Below are positions 1-8,445 of a stretch of 64,000 nt of DNA, piece after piece. The notes under the pieces were generated by a model, which made no database searches, was not told the DNA's origin, and saw only the letters and a program-made list of their open reading frames with translations. Every line of letters starts with the position of its first letter. The first letter of the stretch is position 1. A program made the translations under genes and the position numbers. Source of the stretch: Thiocapsa imhoffii (lineage in GTDB: Bacteria; Pseudomonadota; Gammaproteobacteria; Chromatiales; Chromatiaceae); NCBI RefSeq assembly GCF_016583985.1, contig NZ_NRSD01000004.1:207182-271181 (forward strand). Direction: 5' to 3'.

Positions 1-1
1 C

Positions 2-310
2 TGGGTGTTTGGGATCCTGATCACGACAGGGTTACTGGGCATCGTGGCGCTGGCACGCAGCGGAAGTCTGCTCTTTTATCGGGCCGAGACGCTCGTGATC
101 GAGCGCGGCAGCGTGACCACCCGCGCACCGGTTGGACCGAACTGGGGACGCATCCTGCCCATCATTGGCTTGCTGACGCTCTGTCTGCTGCTGGTGATCG
201 CGGCTGGACCCGTCACTGACTTTACCCAGACCACGGCCGCGCAACTGCTGCAACCGCAGCTCTACATCGACGCCGTGCTCGGCGTACCTGAGGGGGATTT
301 CACGCCATGA
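2..310 (+). CDS. mnhD: Mrp-type Na+/H+ antiporter subunit D (C-terminal fragment)
   Basis: The reading frame is open from the window edge, so only the last 102 residues are seen. They hold a final transmembrane segment (LPIIGLLTLCLLLVIAAG) and a short tail, as expected for the end of an MnhD/MrpD subunit, the NuoM/NuoN-like proton- or cation-translocating membrane subunit. The identity rests mainly on context: the stop overlaps the start of mnhE in an ATGA junction, followed by mnhF and mnhG. Subunits A to C should lie upstream of the window. Confidence 0.8.
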   Translation, partial: WVFGILITTGLLGIVALARSGSLLFYRAETLVIERGSVTTRAPVGPNWGRILPIIGLLTLCLLLVIAAGPVTDFTQTTAAQLLQPQLYIDAVLGVPEGDFTP

Positions 311-801
311 AGCATTCCCTGCTCCCGCATCCAATCCTGACCCCGGTGCTGGCGTTGATCTGGCTCTTACTCGTCAACAGCCTAGCCCCTGGACAGATTT
401 TTTTGGGTCTGTTGCTGGGCTGGGCCATCCCCATTTTCACGCTCCGCTTCTGGCCGGAACGGGTTTACATCGCCAAGCCACTGACATTGCTTCGGTTCCT
501 GGCCATCGTGCTCTATGACATCCTGATCGCGAACATCGCGGTTGCCGGACTGATCCTGGCTGGCACCAAACAGACGCGGCCCGCGTTCGTGCGGGTGCCA
601 CTCGCGCTGCGGAGCGATCTCGGCATCAGCCTGCTTGCAAACACCGTGTCGCTCACACCAGGCACCGTCTCGGCATGGCTTAGCCCCGATCGCTCGCACC
701 TGATCGTCCATGGTCTGCAGGTGCATGATCCCGCAGCACTGGTCAGCGAGATCAAGACCCGTTACGAGGCACCCATCAAGGAGGTCTTCGAACCATGCTG
801 A
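307..801 (+). CDS. mnhE: Mrp-type Na+/H+ antiporter subunit E
   Basis: A 164-residue membrane protein with hydrophobic segments in its first 120 residues and a cytoplasmic tail (residues about 95-164) containing the LGISLLANTVSLTPGTVS stretch typical of MnhE/MrpE. The length matches the family (about 160). MnhE is a small subunit needed for assembly of the multisubunit cation/proton antiporter that extrudes Na+ in exchange for protons. It starts inside the mnhD stop (ATGA) and its end overlaps mnhF by 7 bases, so translation is probably coupled along the operon. Confidence 0.92.
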   Translation: MKHSLLPHPILTPVLALIWLLLVNSLAPGQIFLGLLLGWAIPIFTLRFWPERVYIAKPLTLLRFLAIVLYDILIANIAVAGLILAGTKQTRPAFVRVPLALRSDLGISLLANTVSLTPGTVSAWLSPDRSHLIVHGLQVHDPAALVSEIKTRYEAPIKEVFEPC

Positions 802-1064
802 GTCTCGCCGTGTCCATTGCCTTCGCGCTCGTTGCCGCAGCGGTGGTCTTAAGTCTGTGGCGCTTGCTGAAAGGTCCAGACAAACCGGATCGCATCCTCG
901 CGCTCGATACGCTCTATATCAATACCATTGCCTTGCTGGTGCTGCTTGGCATCCATCTCGGTAGCTCACTCTATTTCGAGGCGGCGCTCCTGATCGCCAT
1001 GATGGGTTTCGTCGGGACGGTTGCACTCTGTAAATATATCCTGCGCGGCGACATCATCGAGTAA
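795..1064 (+). CDS. mnhF: Mrp-type Na+/H+ antiporter subunit F
   Basis: An 89-residue protein with three hydrophobic segments and the family hallmark around residues 30-45 (GPDKPDRILALDTLY). The length is normal for MnhF/MrpF. It overlaps mnhE and is part of the same transcript. A 160-base non-coding stretch separates its stop from mnhG, which is unusual because mnhF and mnhG normally touch. Confidence 0.92.
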   Translation: MLSLAVSIAFALVAAAVVLSLWRLLKGPDKPDRILALDTLYINTIALLVLLGIHLGSSLYFEAALLIAMMGFVGTVALCKYILRGDIIE

Positions 1065-1224
1065 GGAGAGCCGCGCGAGCGGGACGGACCGCAGCCTCAG
1101 GACCGTGCGAGCGCCGTGCCCGACCCTGGCCTGGCGGCGAACGAAGTGGGGTCCGCCGCGCCGCCCTCGCAGCAGTGCCGCACGCCGGACATTGATGATC
1201 ACCAACCTTGGGTGTGGTTTGAAT

Positions 1225-1599
1225 ATGATCGATTTCATGCTTGCGATTCTGATCCTCATCGGCGCGGCCTTCACCTTCGTCGGATCACTGGGCCTGGCTC
1301 GTCTGGAGGATTTCTACTCGCGCTTGCATGGCCCGACCAAGGCCACAACCCTCGGTGTTGGGGCGTTGCTAATCGCCTCGGTGCTCTACTTCAGCACCCG
1401 CGGCGAGGGGTTGAGTCTGCACGAGATCCTGGTGACCCTCTTCCTCTTCATCACGGCCCCGGTCAGTGCCCACCTGTTATCGAAAGCAGCCCTGCACCTG
1501 CGTGTGCACTCGGTGGCACGGCCACCCGCCGAGGCCGAGGACCCCATCGCTGATCAGCGCGGCAGCAGCGCGGCCCATCCACCCGAGCAGGCATCATGA
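1225..1599 (+). CDS. mnhG: Mrp-type Na+/H+ antiporter subunit G
   Basis: A 124-residue subunit G with three hydrophobic segments and the conserved GLARLEDFYSRLHGPTKATT block at about residues 24-43. The frame is open further upstream, but the family begins with a short hydrophobic helix and the ATG at 1225 fits that; an in-frame ATG at 1195 would add ten unlikely residues. The last 30 residues are a hydrophilic, Pro/Ala/Glu-rich tail. It completes the Mrp set in the order D-E-F-G. The next gene starts 7 bases after its stop. Confidence 0.9.
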   Translation: MIDFMLAILILIGAAFTFVGSLGLARLEDFYSRLHGPTKATTLGVGALLIASVLYFSTRGEGLSLHEILVTLFLFITAPVSAHLLSKAALHLRVHSVARPPAEAEDPIADQRGSSAAHPPEQAS

Positions 1600-1606
1600 G
1601 CCTGGC

Positions 1607-3571
1607 ATGACCATCCTGGGCGTCGACACAGGAGGAACCTTCACGGACTTCGTGCTGTGGAGCGAAGGACGCATCCGCACCCACAAGGTGCTCTCGACCC
1701 CCGCGGCCCCGGAGCAGGCGATCTTGCAGGGGATCGCTGAACTCGGCCTCACCCCCGCTGGGCTCAACCTGATCCACGGCAGTACGGTCGCAACCAACGC
1801 CGCACTCGAGGGTCAGGGTGCGCGCACCCTCTATGTCACCAACCGCGGTCTCGCCGATCTCCTGAGCATCGGCCGCCAGGCACGGCCTGATCTCTACGAC
1901 CTCCAACCCCCACCGCGTCACCCACCCGTCCCACGCGCCCTGTGTTTCGAAACCGGAGGGCGGGTTGGGGCGGACGGGAGCGAGGTCGAGCCATTGCGGG
2001 CGGACGATTGTGCCGCGCTGCAGCGGGCGGTCGCACAGCTCGCACCCGAGTCGGTTGCCATCAATCTGCTCTTCTCTTACCTCGACGATCGCGCCGAGCG
2101 GGCGCTGGAAAACGCGCTGCCGGAGGGCCTATTCGTGGCACGGTCTTCCGAGGTTTTGCCGCTGGCGGGGGAATACGAACGGGGTATCGCAACCTGGCTG
2201 AACGCGCGCCTCGGCCCCCTCGTCGCACGTTACATCGAGCGCCTCGTCGGTGGCCTGACGGGATCTCGGGTATCGGTGATGCAGAGCAGTGGCGAGGCGG
2301 TGAGTGCCGCCCAAGCGGCACGTCATACCGCACGCCTGCTCTTGTCGGGTCCCGCCGGCGGACTCGCCGGCGCGGCCTTCGCTGCCAGCGCATCAGACGT
2401 GCCCCGCCTGCTCACTTTCGACATGGGTGGAACCTCGACCGATGTCGCCGTCATCGAGGGTGAACCACGCCTCACGACCAGCGGCCGCATCGCCGATCTG
2501 CCCGTGGCGCTCCCGATGGTCGATATGCACACCATCGGGTCCGGTGGTGGCTCCATTGCGCGGCTCGATGCCGGGGGCATGCTGCGAGTCGGCCCGGCAT
2601 CGGCGGGCGCCACGCCTGGGCCTGCCTGCTATGGTCGCGGTGGGCGGCACCCGACGGTCACGGATGCCAATGTGATCCTAGGCCGCCTCGACGCGGCAGG
2701 GTTCCTCGATGGTCGCATGCCGCTCGATGTCAGAGCCGCGCAAGCGGCCTTCGCGGATCTCGCCGAGGCGATGGGACTGACCATCGAAGACGCCGCGCTC
2801 GGTGTCATCCATCTGGCCGACGAACAGATGGCGCGCGCTCTGCGCGCCATCTCGGTGCGACGTGGACTCGATCCGCGCGACTTCACCCTCGCCTCATTTG
2901 GAGGTGCTGGTGGTCTCCATGTCTGTGCCCTCGCCGAGGCACTCGGAATGACACAAGCCATGGTTCCCGTGCATGCCGGGGTCCTCTGTGCCCTCGGCAT
3001 GGTCGTCACCCCGCCGGGGCGCACCTTGACCCGGACCCGTCTCGGCCCGCTGAACGAGGCGGACGCGCCGGGTATCTCGGCAGCCCTCGACGAACTCGAA
3101 CAAACCGCGGTCGCTGAATTACAGGCCGAGGGTCTCCATCCAAGCCACCTACGCGTCGAGAAAACGCTCGATCTGCGATACCGCGGGCAAGCACAGACGC
3201 TGAACCTCCCCTGGATCAGAGTGTCTGATACTTGTGAGCACTTCCACCAACAACATCAGCGGATCTATGGTCATCGCCTCGATCTGCCCGTCGAATTGGT
3301 GAATCTGCGGGTGCGTGTCCGGGGACCCGTGACACCGCTCGACCTCCCGCAACCACGAGGTGGCGAGACGAACACTAATCGAGCTCAGGTCGCAGTCGGA
3401 TGCGCGACACCCATCCCGATCCGCACGAGCAGGTCGCTGGTCGGTGCGTCTCCCTTGAGCGGACCCGCCATCGTCGCCGATGCGTACAACACGGTTTGGA
3501 TCGCGCCCGGTTGGCACGCCACCGTGGATCAGCGGGGAAACCTGAACCTCGCATCCCACAGCCGACGCTGA
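1607..3571 (+). CDS. Hydantoinase/oxoprolinase family protein, subunit A type
   Basis: A 654-residue protein with the full HyuA/oxoprolinase architecture: N-terminal Hydant_A_N domain beginning ILGVDTGGTFTDF (ASKHA-type phosphate-binding loop), the central hydantoinase A domain with a second phosphate loop (LTFDMGGTSTDVAV, about residues 270-283), the GSGGGSIA motif and a C-terminal beta-rich domain. Family members hydrolyse cyclic amides such as hydantoins or 5-oxoproline with ATP, usually with a HyuB partner. No HyuB is encoded in the window, so the substrate cannot be named. The ATG at 1607 is chosen because the family begins right at the GVDTGGT loop; it lies 7 bases after mnhG, so the gene probably shares the Mrp transcript. 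Confidence 0.85.
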   Translation: MTILGVDTGGTFTDFVLWSEGRIRTHKVLSTPAAPEQAILQGIAELGLTPAGLNLIHGSTVATNAALEGQGARTLYVTNRGLADLLSIGRQARPDLYDLQPPPRHPPVPRALCFETGGRVGADGSEVEPLRADDCAALQRAVAQLAPESVAINLLFSYLDDRAERALENALPEGLFVARSSEVLPLAGEYERGIATWLNARLGPLVARYIERLVGGLTGSRVSVMQSSGEAVSAAQAARHTARLLLSGPAGGLAGAAFAASASDVPRLLTFDMGGTSTDVAVIEGEPRLTTSGRIADLPVALPMVDMHTIGSGGGSIARLDAGGMLRVGPASAGATPGPACYGRGGRHPTVTDANVILGRLDAAGFLDGRMPLDVRAAQAAFADLAEAMGLTIEDAALGVIHLADEQMARALRAISVRRGLDPRDFTLASFGGAGGLHVCALAEALGMTQAMVPVHAGVLCALGMVVTPPGRTLTRTRLGPLNEADAPGISAALDELEQTAVAELQAEGLHPSHLRVEKTLDLRYRGQAQTLNLPWIRVSDTCEHFHQQHQRIYGHRLDLPVELVNLRVRVRGPVTPLDLPQPRGGETNTNRAQVAVGCATPIPIRTSRSLVGASPLSGPAIVADAYNTVWIAPGWHATVDQRGNLNLASHSRR

Positions 3572-3639
3572 ACCTGAGGTCGTCCTCGGTAGGGGACCCG
3601 GCTTGAACCCTAGCTGTATCGACACGCCATAGCGACCGT

Positions 3640-3769
3640 CCGAGCGGTTCTGGCGCTGCACATCAGGATGGAGCGAAACGCGTCGAGCCCGTTCCGCCGT
3701 TCGCATGTCCATGTTGAACATTCACTGTTTCAACGATCGCCCCTTCACCAGCCACCGAGAACCGCTCGG
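3640..3769 (+). repeat. Inverted repeat in the desaturase leader with a competing local hairpin
   Basis: A perfect 12-base inverted repeat: arm CCGAGCGGTTCT at 3640-3651 pairs with AGAACCGCTCGG at 3758-3769. The second arm also lies within a local hairpin, CCGAG (3755-3759) with CTCGG (3765-3769), loop AACCG. The two pairings exclude each other. The likely ribosome binding site AGGA (3771-3774) follows immediately and the ATG is at 3781. This is seen directly; a regulatory role is inferred. Confidence 0.6.
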
Positions 3770-3780
3770 CAGGAACCCCC

Positions 3781-4968
3781 ATGACCCTATACGGAGTCCT
3801 TGATGTTGGCATCGCCGGCGTCGTCCTGATTACGCTCGCCATGACCCATGTCACGATCCTGAGCGTGACGCTTTATCTGCATCGCGCCCAAGCGCATCGG
3901 GCGCTCGATTTGCACCCAGCACTGGCACATTTCTTTCGCTTCTGGCTTTGGCTCACGACCGGGATGGAGACCAAGGAGTGGGTCGCCGTTCATCGACGCC
4001 ATCATGCGAAATGCGAGACCCCTGATGATCCACACAGCCCCCAAGTCCTCGGACTATCGCGGGTGCTCAGAGAAGGGACCGAACTCTACATGCAAGCCGC
4101 TCGCGATGGCGAGACGTTGACACGCTACGGACGCGGCACCCCTGATGACTGGATCGAACGTCATCTCTACAGCCGCTTCTCGGTGCTCGGTGTGATCCTC
4201 ATGTTGGTCATCGATCTCGTCTTGTTCGGGATTCATGGCCCGATCGTCTGGGCAGTGCAGATGCTATGGATTCCTCTCCTCGCCGCGGGTGTGATCAATG
4301 GCCTCGGCCATGCGGTTGGCTATCGAAACTATGAACCCAAGGATGCCTCTCGAAACATCCTGCCTTGGGGGATCCTGATCGGCGGCGAGGAACTGCATAA
4401 CAACCATCATGCCTTCCCGAGTTCGGCTCGGCTCTCCTCGAAGTGGTGGGAATTCGATATCGGATGGATGTATTTGCGATTCTTCAAACTGCTGGGATTG
4501 GTGCACATTCGACGCCTTGCACCGACTCCGGTGGTGATTCCGGGGCGACCGCGCATGGATCTCGACACCCTGCGCATCGTGATCATCAGCCGTATGCATG
4601 TCTTTGCCCGCTATGCGAAGGAAGTCATCGGCCCCGTCACCCACGCGGAACTCTGCCGCGGGACTGAAGATTGCCGACGCCTCGCCCGCCGCGCACGGAA
4701 GCTTCTGAGCAGCGAGGGGTCACGACTGGATCAACAGGCGCGACACCATCTCGAGCAGTTGCTGGAGCGTCATGAAACACTGGCGACCGTCTACCTGTTT
4801 CGCGAACGGCTCAAGGAGGTGTGGGATCGCCAGGCACTCAGCCAGGAGGCTTTACTGAACGCGATGCAGGAGTGGTGTCAACAGGCTGAAGCCTCTGGTA
4901 TCCAAGCACTCGAACGATTCTCGAATAACCTCAAGGGCTACAGCGTCAAGGCCGGGGTTGCAGGATAA
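3781..4968 (+). CDS. Membrane fatty acid desaturase (stearoyl-CoA/acyl-lipid delta-9 type)
   Basis: A 395-residue integral membrane di-iron desaturase. All three histidine boxes are present: HRAQAH near residue 34, HRRHH near residue 72 and HNNHH near residue 207, separated by hydrophobic segments in the standard topology. Such enzymes insert a cis double bond into acyl chains to adjust membrane fluidity. The catalytic part ends near residue 260; the remaining 135 residues form a charged, mostly helical cytoplasmic extension often seen in proteobacterial members. The start has an AGGA six bases upstream. The leader carries the inverted repeat described separately, raising the possibility of post-transcriptional control. 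Confidence 0.92.
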   Translation: MTLYGVLDVGIAGVVLITLAMTHVTILSVTLYLHRAQAHRALDLHPALAHFFRFWLWLTTGMETKEWVAVHRRHHAKCETPDDPHSPQVLGLSRVLREGTELYMQAARDGETLTRYGRGTPDDWIERHLYSRFSVLGVILMLVIDLVLFGIHGPIVWAVQMLWIPLLAAGVINGLGHAVGYRNYEPKDASRNILPWGILIGGEELHNNHHAFPSSARLSSKWWEFDIGWMYLRFFKLLGLVHIRRLAPTPVVIPGRPRMDLDTLRIVIISRMHVFARYAKEVIGPVTHAELCRGTEDCRRLARRARKLLSSEGSRLDQQARHHLEQLLERHETLATVYLFRERLKEVWDRQALSQEALLNAMQEWCQQAEASGIQALERFSNNLKGYSVKAGVAG

Positions 4969-5097
4969 TCGAGCCTACCGCCGTGTGGTGACCGGCACAA
5001 GGCGAGGTACCCCTGAAATCGTCGCCGCAGGCTCGACGCCTCAGGAGGTGTCGCTCGCGCCGCGTGCCGGGAACATCGAGCCGACGTTTCAAGGCCC

Positions 5098-5724
5098 TCA
5101 ACGTCGCGTGTTATTGCGCGCGGTCATGTCCTCAAGCAAACCGTCGATCCCTCGCCGCTGGGCAACTGCGGTGAATTGGTTGCGATAGGATGCAAGCAGG
5201 CTGATGTCCTGTACGGTGACATCGTAAGCTTGCCAGCGGCCATTGCGGAGTGCCATCCGGTAATCAACCCTAACCGGTGTTCCGCCAGGCTGCTGGATCT
5301 CGGTGCGCACGAGCGTTCGCGTTGCCGACGCATCGAGTTGCATCGGGAGGAACCGAATGTCCCAAGCACTGAGGCTGTCGAGCGCCGAGGCATAGGTCTG
5401 GATCAACAAACGCTGGAATTCCGCCTGAAAGACGCGGCGCTGTTCCGGGGTCGCATCGCGCCAGTAGGGGCCGAGTGCGAGCGCTGAAATACGCTGAACA
5501 TCAACATGCGGCAAGAAGACCTGATCGACCAATCGGTACACATACTCTGGATCCTGCTTGAGCCGATCGCGATCCTCGCGCAAGACCTGCATCAGGGTAT
5601 CCGACACCTCCTGAATGATGCGCTGTGGCTCATTGAGCGCACTCTGTGCCGGAGCGGCAACCAGCAGCAGAGCCTGCAGCAGAATGAGTTTGAGCCAAAG
5701 AGCTGGGGACGTCTTGTTCATCAT
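5098..5724 (-). CDS. mlaC: MlaC/Ttg2D-type periplasmic phospholipid carrier
   Basis: A 208-residue exported protein with a signal peptide (about residues 1-28, ending APAQSA) and the MlaC/Ttg2D fold: helical N-terminus, the LALGPYWRDATPEQRRVFQAEF block and a beta-rich C-terminus. MlaC shuttles phospholipids across the periplasm between the outer-membrane MlaA complex and the inner-membrane MlaFEDB ABC system. GAGG four bases upstream supports the ATG at 5724 (the adjacent ATG at 5721 is also possible). No mlaD, mlaE, mlaF or mlaB lies nearby; it is a lone gene convergent with the desaturase. Confidence 0.88.
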   Translation of the reverse strand: MMNKTSPALWLKLILLQALLLVAAPAQSALNEPQRIIQEVSDTLMQVLREDRDRLKQDPEYVYRLVDQVFLPHVDVQRISALALGPYWRDATPEQRRVFQAEFQRLLIQTYASALDSLSAWDIRFLPMQLDASATRTLVRTEIQQPGGTPVRVDYRMALRNGRWQAYDVTVQDISLLASYRNQFTAVAQRRGIDGLLEDMTARNNTRR

Positions 5725-6142
5725 CGTGCCTCGTGCGATCAATCATGTGAACAGTGGTGATGGCTGCTGAATCGAGTCCGTTCGCGCCCTCTCGGCATTG
5801 GCATCACCCAGGATGGCCGCCGACCGAGGGGGTCTCAGGACGACCCAGTGGTGTTGGCTGCAGTCGGGAACCGAACTAGGACGCTCGATCCAATGCGCCT
5901 GAACGATCCGATCCGGCTCGCGCGCTGGACGTTACATTAGGTCTGCGGGGATCAAATTTGTTCGGAAAAAAGTAGCCTCCGATGCGGTGATTCGGACTGG
6001 AGTCCCGCCCGGCATACCACGCTCCCGCGGCCTGCGGATTGTGCTTGGGCCGGGCCCGCAGCGGACTCGGGGTCTTGCGGACATCGCCAGAGTGCGTTGC
6101 TTTAAGATGAGTCAGTCTCAGTTCGAGCGGGAGCTCATCAAG
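5725..6142. other. Non-coding stretch between mlaC and the thioesterase gene
   Basis: About 418 bases of divergent upstream region. It should hold the promoters of both flanking genes. The only distinctive part is a short A/T-rich tract near 5950-5975; I could not assign a convincing promoter, hairpin or gene. An in-frame extension of the downstream ORF back to 5987 is not protein-like. Confidence 0.5.
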
Positions 6143-6547
6143 ATGAACTTAACGAAGATTCAGCAATTCTTCCTCAAGGATCGCTTTGCCGAACATGTCG
6201 GAATTGAATTGGTCGACGCGGCACCTGGACGTGCGACGGCCCGGTTGGAGATTCAGGATTACCATCTCAACGCGGTCGGTCTGGTGCACGGCGCGGCGAT
6301 CTTTGCTCTGGCCGATCTTGTCTTCGCCGTCGCCTCGAACGCGCATGGAACCGTCGCGCTCGGGATCAACGTCTCGATTGCATACCTCAGCGGGACTCGC
6401 GGGCCTCTGCTCGTTGCGGAGGCCGAGGAAGTCTCAAGGAATCCGAAATTGGCTACTTACATTATCCGGATCAGAGATAAAAGTGAGACCCTGATTGCGC
6501 TCTTTCAAGGCACGGTTTATCGCAAGCGCGACCCCCTTGAGCCTTGA
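6143..6547 (+). CDS. PaaI-family hotdog-fold thioesterase
   Basis: A 134-residue single-domain hotdog thioesterase. The diagnostic HGAAIFALADLVFAVASN segment (about residues 47-64), with the HGG-like start and the catalytic acidic residue in LAD, is present, followed by the beta-strand block GINVSIAYLS. Members hydrolyse acyl- or aryl-CoA thioesters. The start at 6143 is chosen because GGGAG lies nine bases upstream and the family length (about 135-145) fits; an ATG at 6107 has no binding site. The gene stands alone, and its substrate cannot be deduced. Confidence 0.85.
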   Translation: MNLTKIQQFFLKDRFAEHVGIELVDAAPGRATARLEIQDYHLNAVGLVHGAAIFALADLVFAVASNAHGTVALGINVSIAYLSGTRGPLLVAEAEEVSRNPKLATYIIRIRDKSETLIALFQGTVYRKRDPLEP

Positions 6548-6666
6548 GCATCCGCAAATATCGGGGTGCGCCCCTCCCCGCTCGTTAACATCCACCAGCG
6601 AACATGGATCCGTCAGCGCGCAGTCGATCGTCCGAAGCGCGGAGGGCGTCGCGCGATCATGCGTGC

Positions 6667-7362
6667 CTAGACGCTGAGGTGCTGCTTGACGAGAGCATCC
6701 GTCAATTCAGGGATGGCGCCGGTCGCCATCAAGCGGCCACGATCAAGGATGACGAAGCGATCAGCGACCCGTCGCGCAAACGGCAATTTTTGCTCGACGA
6801 GGATGACCGTCAGATCCAAGTCGGTCATTAAACGTCGGATGATATCGCCGATCTCGTGAACGATATTGGGTTGAATCCCTTCGGTTGGCTCATCGAGGAT
6901 CAGCAGCTTCGGATCGATCACCAGCGCTCGGCCAATGGCCAACTGCTGCTGTTGCCCGCCAGAGAGATCACCACCACGGCGCTGCAGCATGTCCTTGAGC
7001 ACCGGGAAGAGCTCGAAGAGATAACCCGGGATCTGCTTGGAGCGATCGGGGCGGGCCCCGAGGCCGATCCTGAGATTCTCCTCAACGCTCAGCAGGGGGA
7101 AGATTTGACGACCCTGGGGAACATAGCCGATACCGAGCGACGCACGCCGCTCCGCACTGAGTTTGGCTAAATCTTGGCCACGATACAGCAGCGATCCAGA
7201 TCGTAACGGCAAGAGTCCCATGATGCACTGCATCAGGGTCGTTTTACCGACACCATTTCGCCCCATCACACAGGTGCATTCTCCCGGCGTGATCTCGATG
7301 TCGAGATCCCACAGGGTATGACTTTCGCCATAGAACTGATTGAGTCCACTGATCTGAAGCAT
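6667..7362 (-). CDS. urtE: Urea ABC transporter ATP-binding protein UrtE
   Basis: A 231-residue ABC ATPase of the branched-chain amino acid/urea (LivF-like) class. Walker A GRNGVGKT (residues 34-41), the signature LSGGQQQQLAIGRAL and Walker B LLILDEPTEG are intact; TEGIQPNIV after Walker B is typical of UrtE. It energises urea import with UrtD. The ATG at 7362 follows AGGGTGG and matches the family start; the frame is open further but implausible. It is the last gene of the urt operon, separated from urtD by an unusually long 237 bases. Confidence 0.93.
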   Translation of the reverse strand: MLQISGLNQFYGESHTLWDLDIEITPGECTCVMGRNGVGKTTLMQCIMGLLPLRSGSLLYRGQDLAKLSAERRASLGIGYVPQGRQIFPLLSVEENLRIGLGARPDRSKQIPGYLFELFPVLKDMLQRRGGDLSGGQQQQLAIGRALVIDPKLLILDEPTEGIQPNIVHEIGDIIRRLMTDLDLTVILVEQKLPFARRVADRFVILDRGRLMATGAIPELTDALVKQHLSV

Positions 7363-7599
7363 CGTCCACCCTGTCCTATCGAACACCGCCCTCTCGGTTG
7401 ATCCGATCAACGTCCGCAACCGCCTCGATTGGTGACCTGAGCGGTCTCAGTGATGCCACACACACCTGATGCACCAACCTCAGCACCGTCCCAAACCGCG
7501 CAAGGCATCTGAATCCGATGATCCCTGCTTGAGCGTGCGTGCGAGCATCAAAAGCGCGAACCCGTCAGGTAACCCCGTCCGCGGCCCGCGCGACACGGC

Positions 7600-8445
7600 T
7601 TATTCGCCGAGATAGACCTCGATCACGCGTGGATCGTTCTGTACCTCATCCATGCTCCCTTCGGCGAGCACCGCGCCCTGGTGCAACACCGTCACCCGCT
7701 TGGCGATCGAGCGAACGAAGTCCATGTCATGCTCGACCACCACCACGGAATGACGGCCCTCCAGTGACAACAGCAACTCCGCTGTGCGATCCATTTCCTG
7801 ATGCGTCATGCCGGCGACCGGCTCATCGACAAGCAGCAGTTGCGGGTCCTGCATCAAGAGCATGCCGATCTCAAGCCATTGCTTCTGACCGTGCGAGAGC
7901 GCACCGGCATCCTGGTCGAGCAGCTCTTGCAGCCCGATCGTCGTCAGGACCTCGTGAATGCGATCACGCTGTTCCCCCGTGAGGCGAGCGAACAGGGTTG
8001 GAAAGACGCGCTTGTCGCCCGCCATCGCCAGTTCGAGATTTTGGAACACCGTGTGCGACTCGAAGACAGTCGGCTTTTGAAATTTACGGCCGATCCCCAG
8101 CGCCGCGATCTCCGGCTCGGAGAGTTGCAGCAGATCGATACTGCGTCCGAAGGACGCCGTGCCCCCGTCAGGACGCGTCTTTCCCGTGATAATGTCCATC
8201 ATGGTGGTCTTGCCGGCACCGTTAGGACCAATCACACAACGCAGTTCGCCCGCATTGACATAGAAGTTCAGATCATTGATCGCCTTGAACCCGTCAAAGC
8301 TGACATGCAACCCCTCCAGGTAGAGGATCACGCCCTGACTGACATCCAGTTCCAGGTCCAGTGTGGAGTACATGAACCGCCACTGCCGATCTCGACGCAT
8401 CGACTCGCGCAGTTGCTCCACCGGCTTGCGTGCTGCTGGATTCAT
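7600..8445 (-). CDS. urtD: Urea ABC transporter ATP-binding protein UrtD
   Basis: A 281-residue LivG-like ABC ATPase. Walker A GPNGAGKT, the variant signature LSHGQKQWLEIG characteristic of UrtD, Walker B LLLVDEPVAGM and the switch region VVVVEHDMDFV are seen. About 55 residues precede the ABC core. It pairs with UrtE on the cytoplasmic face of the UrtBC channel. Its ATG overlaps the urtC stop (ATGA), so the two are translationally coupled. Confidence 0.94.
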   Translation of the reverse strand: MNPAARKPVEQLRESMRRDRQWRFMYSTLDLELDVSQGVILYLEGLHVSFDGFKAINDLNFYVNAGELRCVIGPNGAGKTTMMDIITGKTRPDGGTASFGRSIDLLQLSEPEIAALGIGRKFQKPTVFESHTVFQNLELAMAGDKRVFPTLFARLTGEQRDRIHEVLTTIGLQELLDQDAGALSHGQKQWLEIGMLLMQDPQLLLVDEPVAGMTHQEMDRTAELLLSLEGRHSVVVVEHDMDFVRSIAKRVTVLHQGAVLAEGSMDEVQNDPRVIEVYLGE

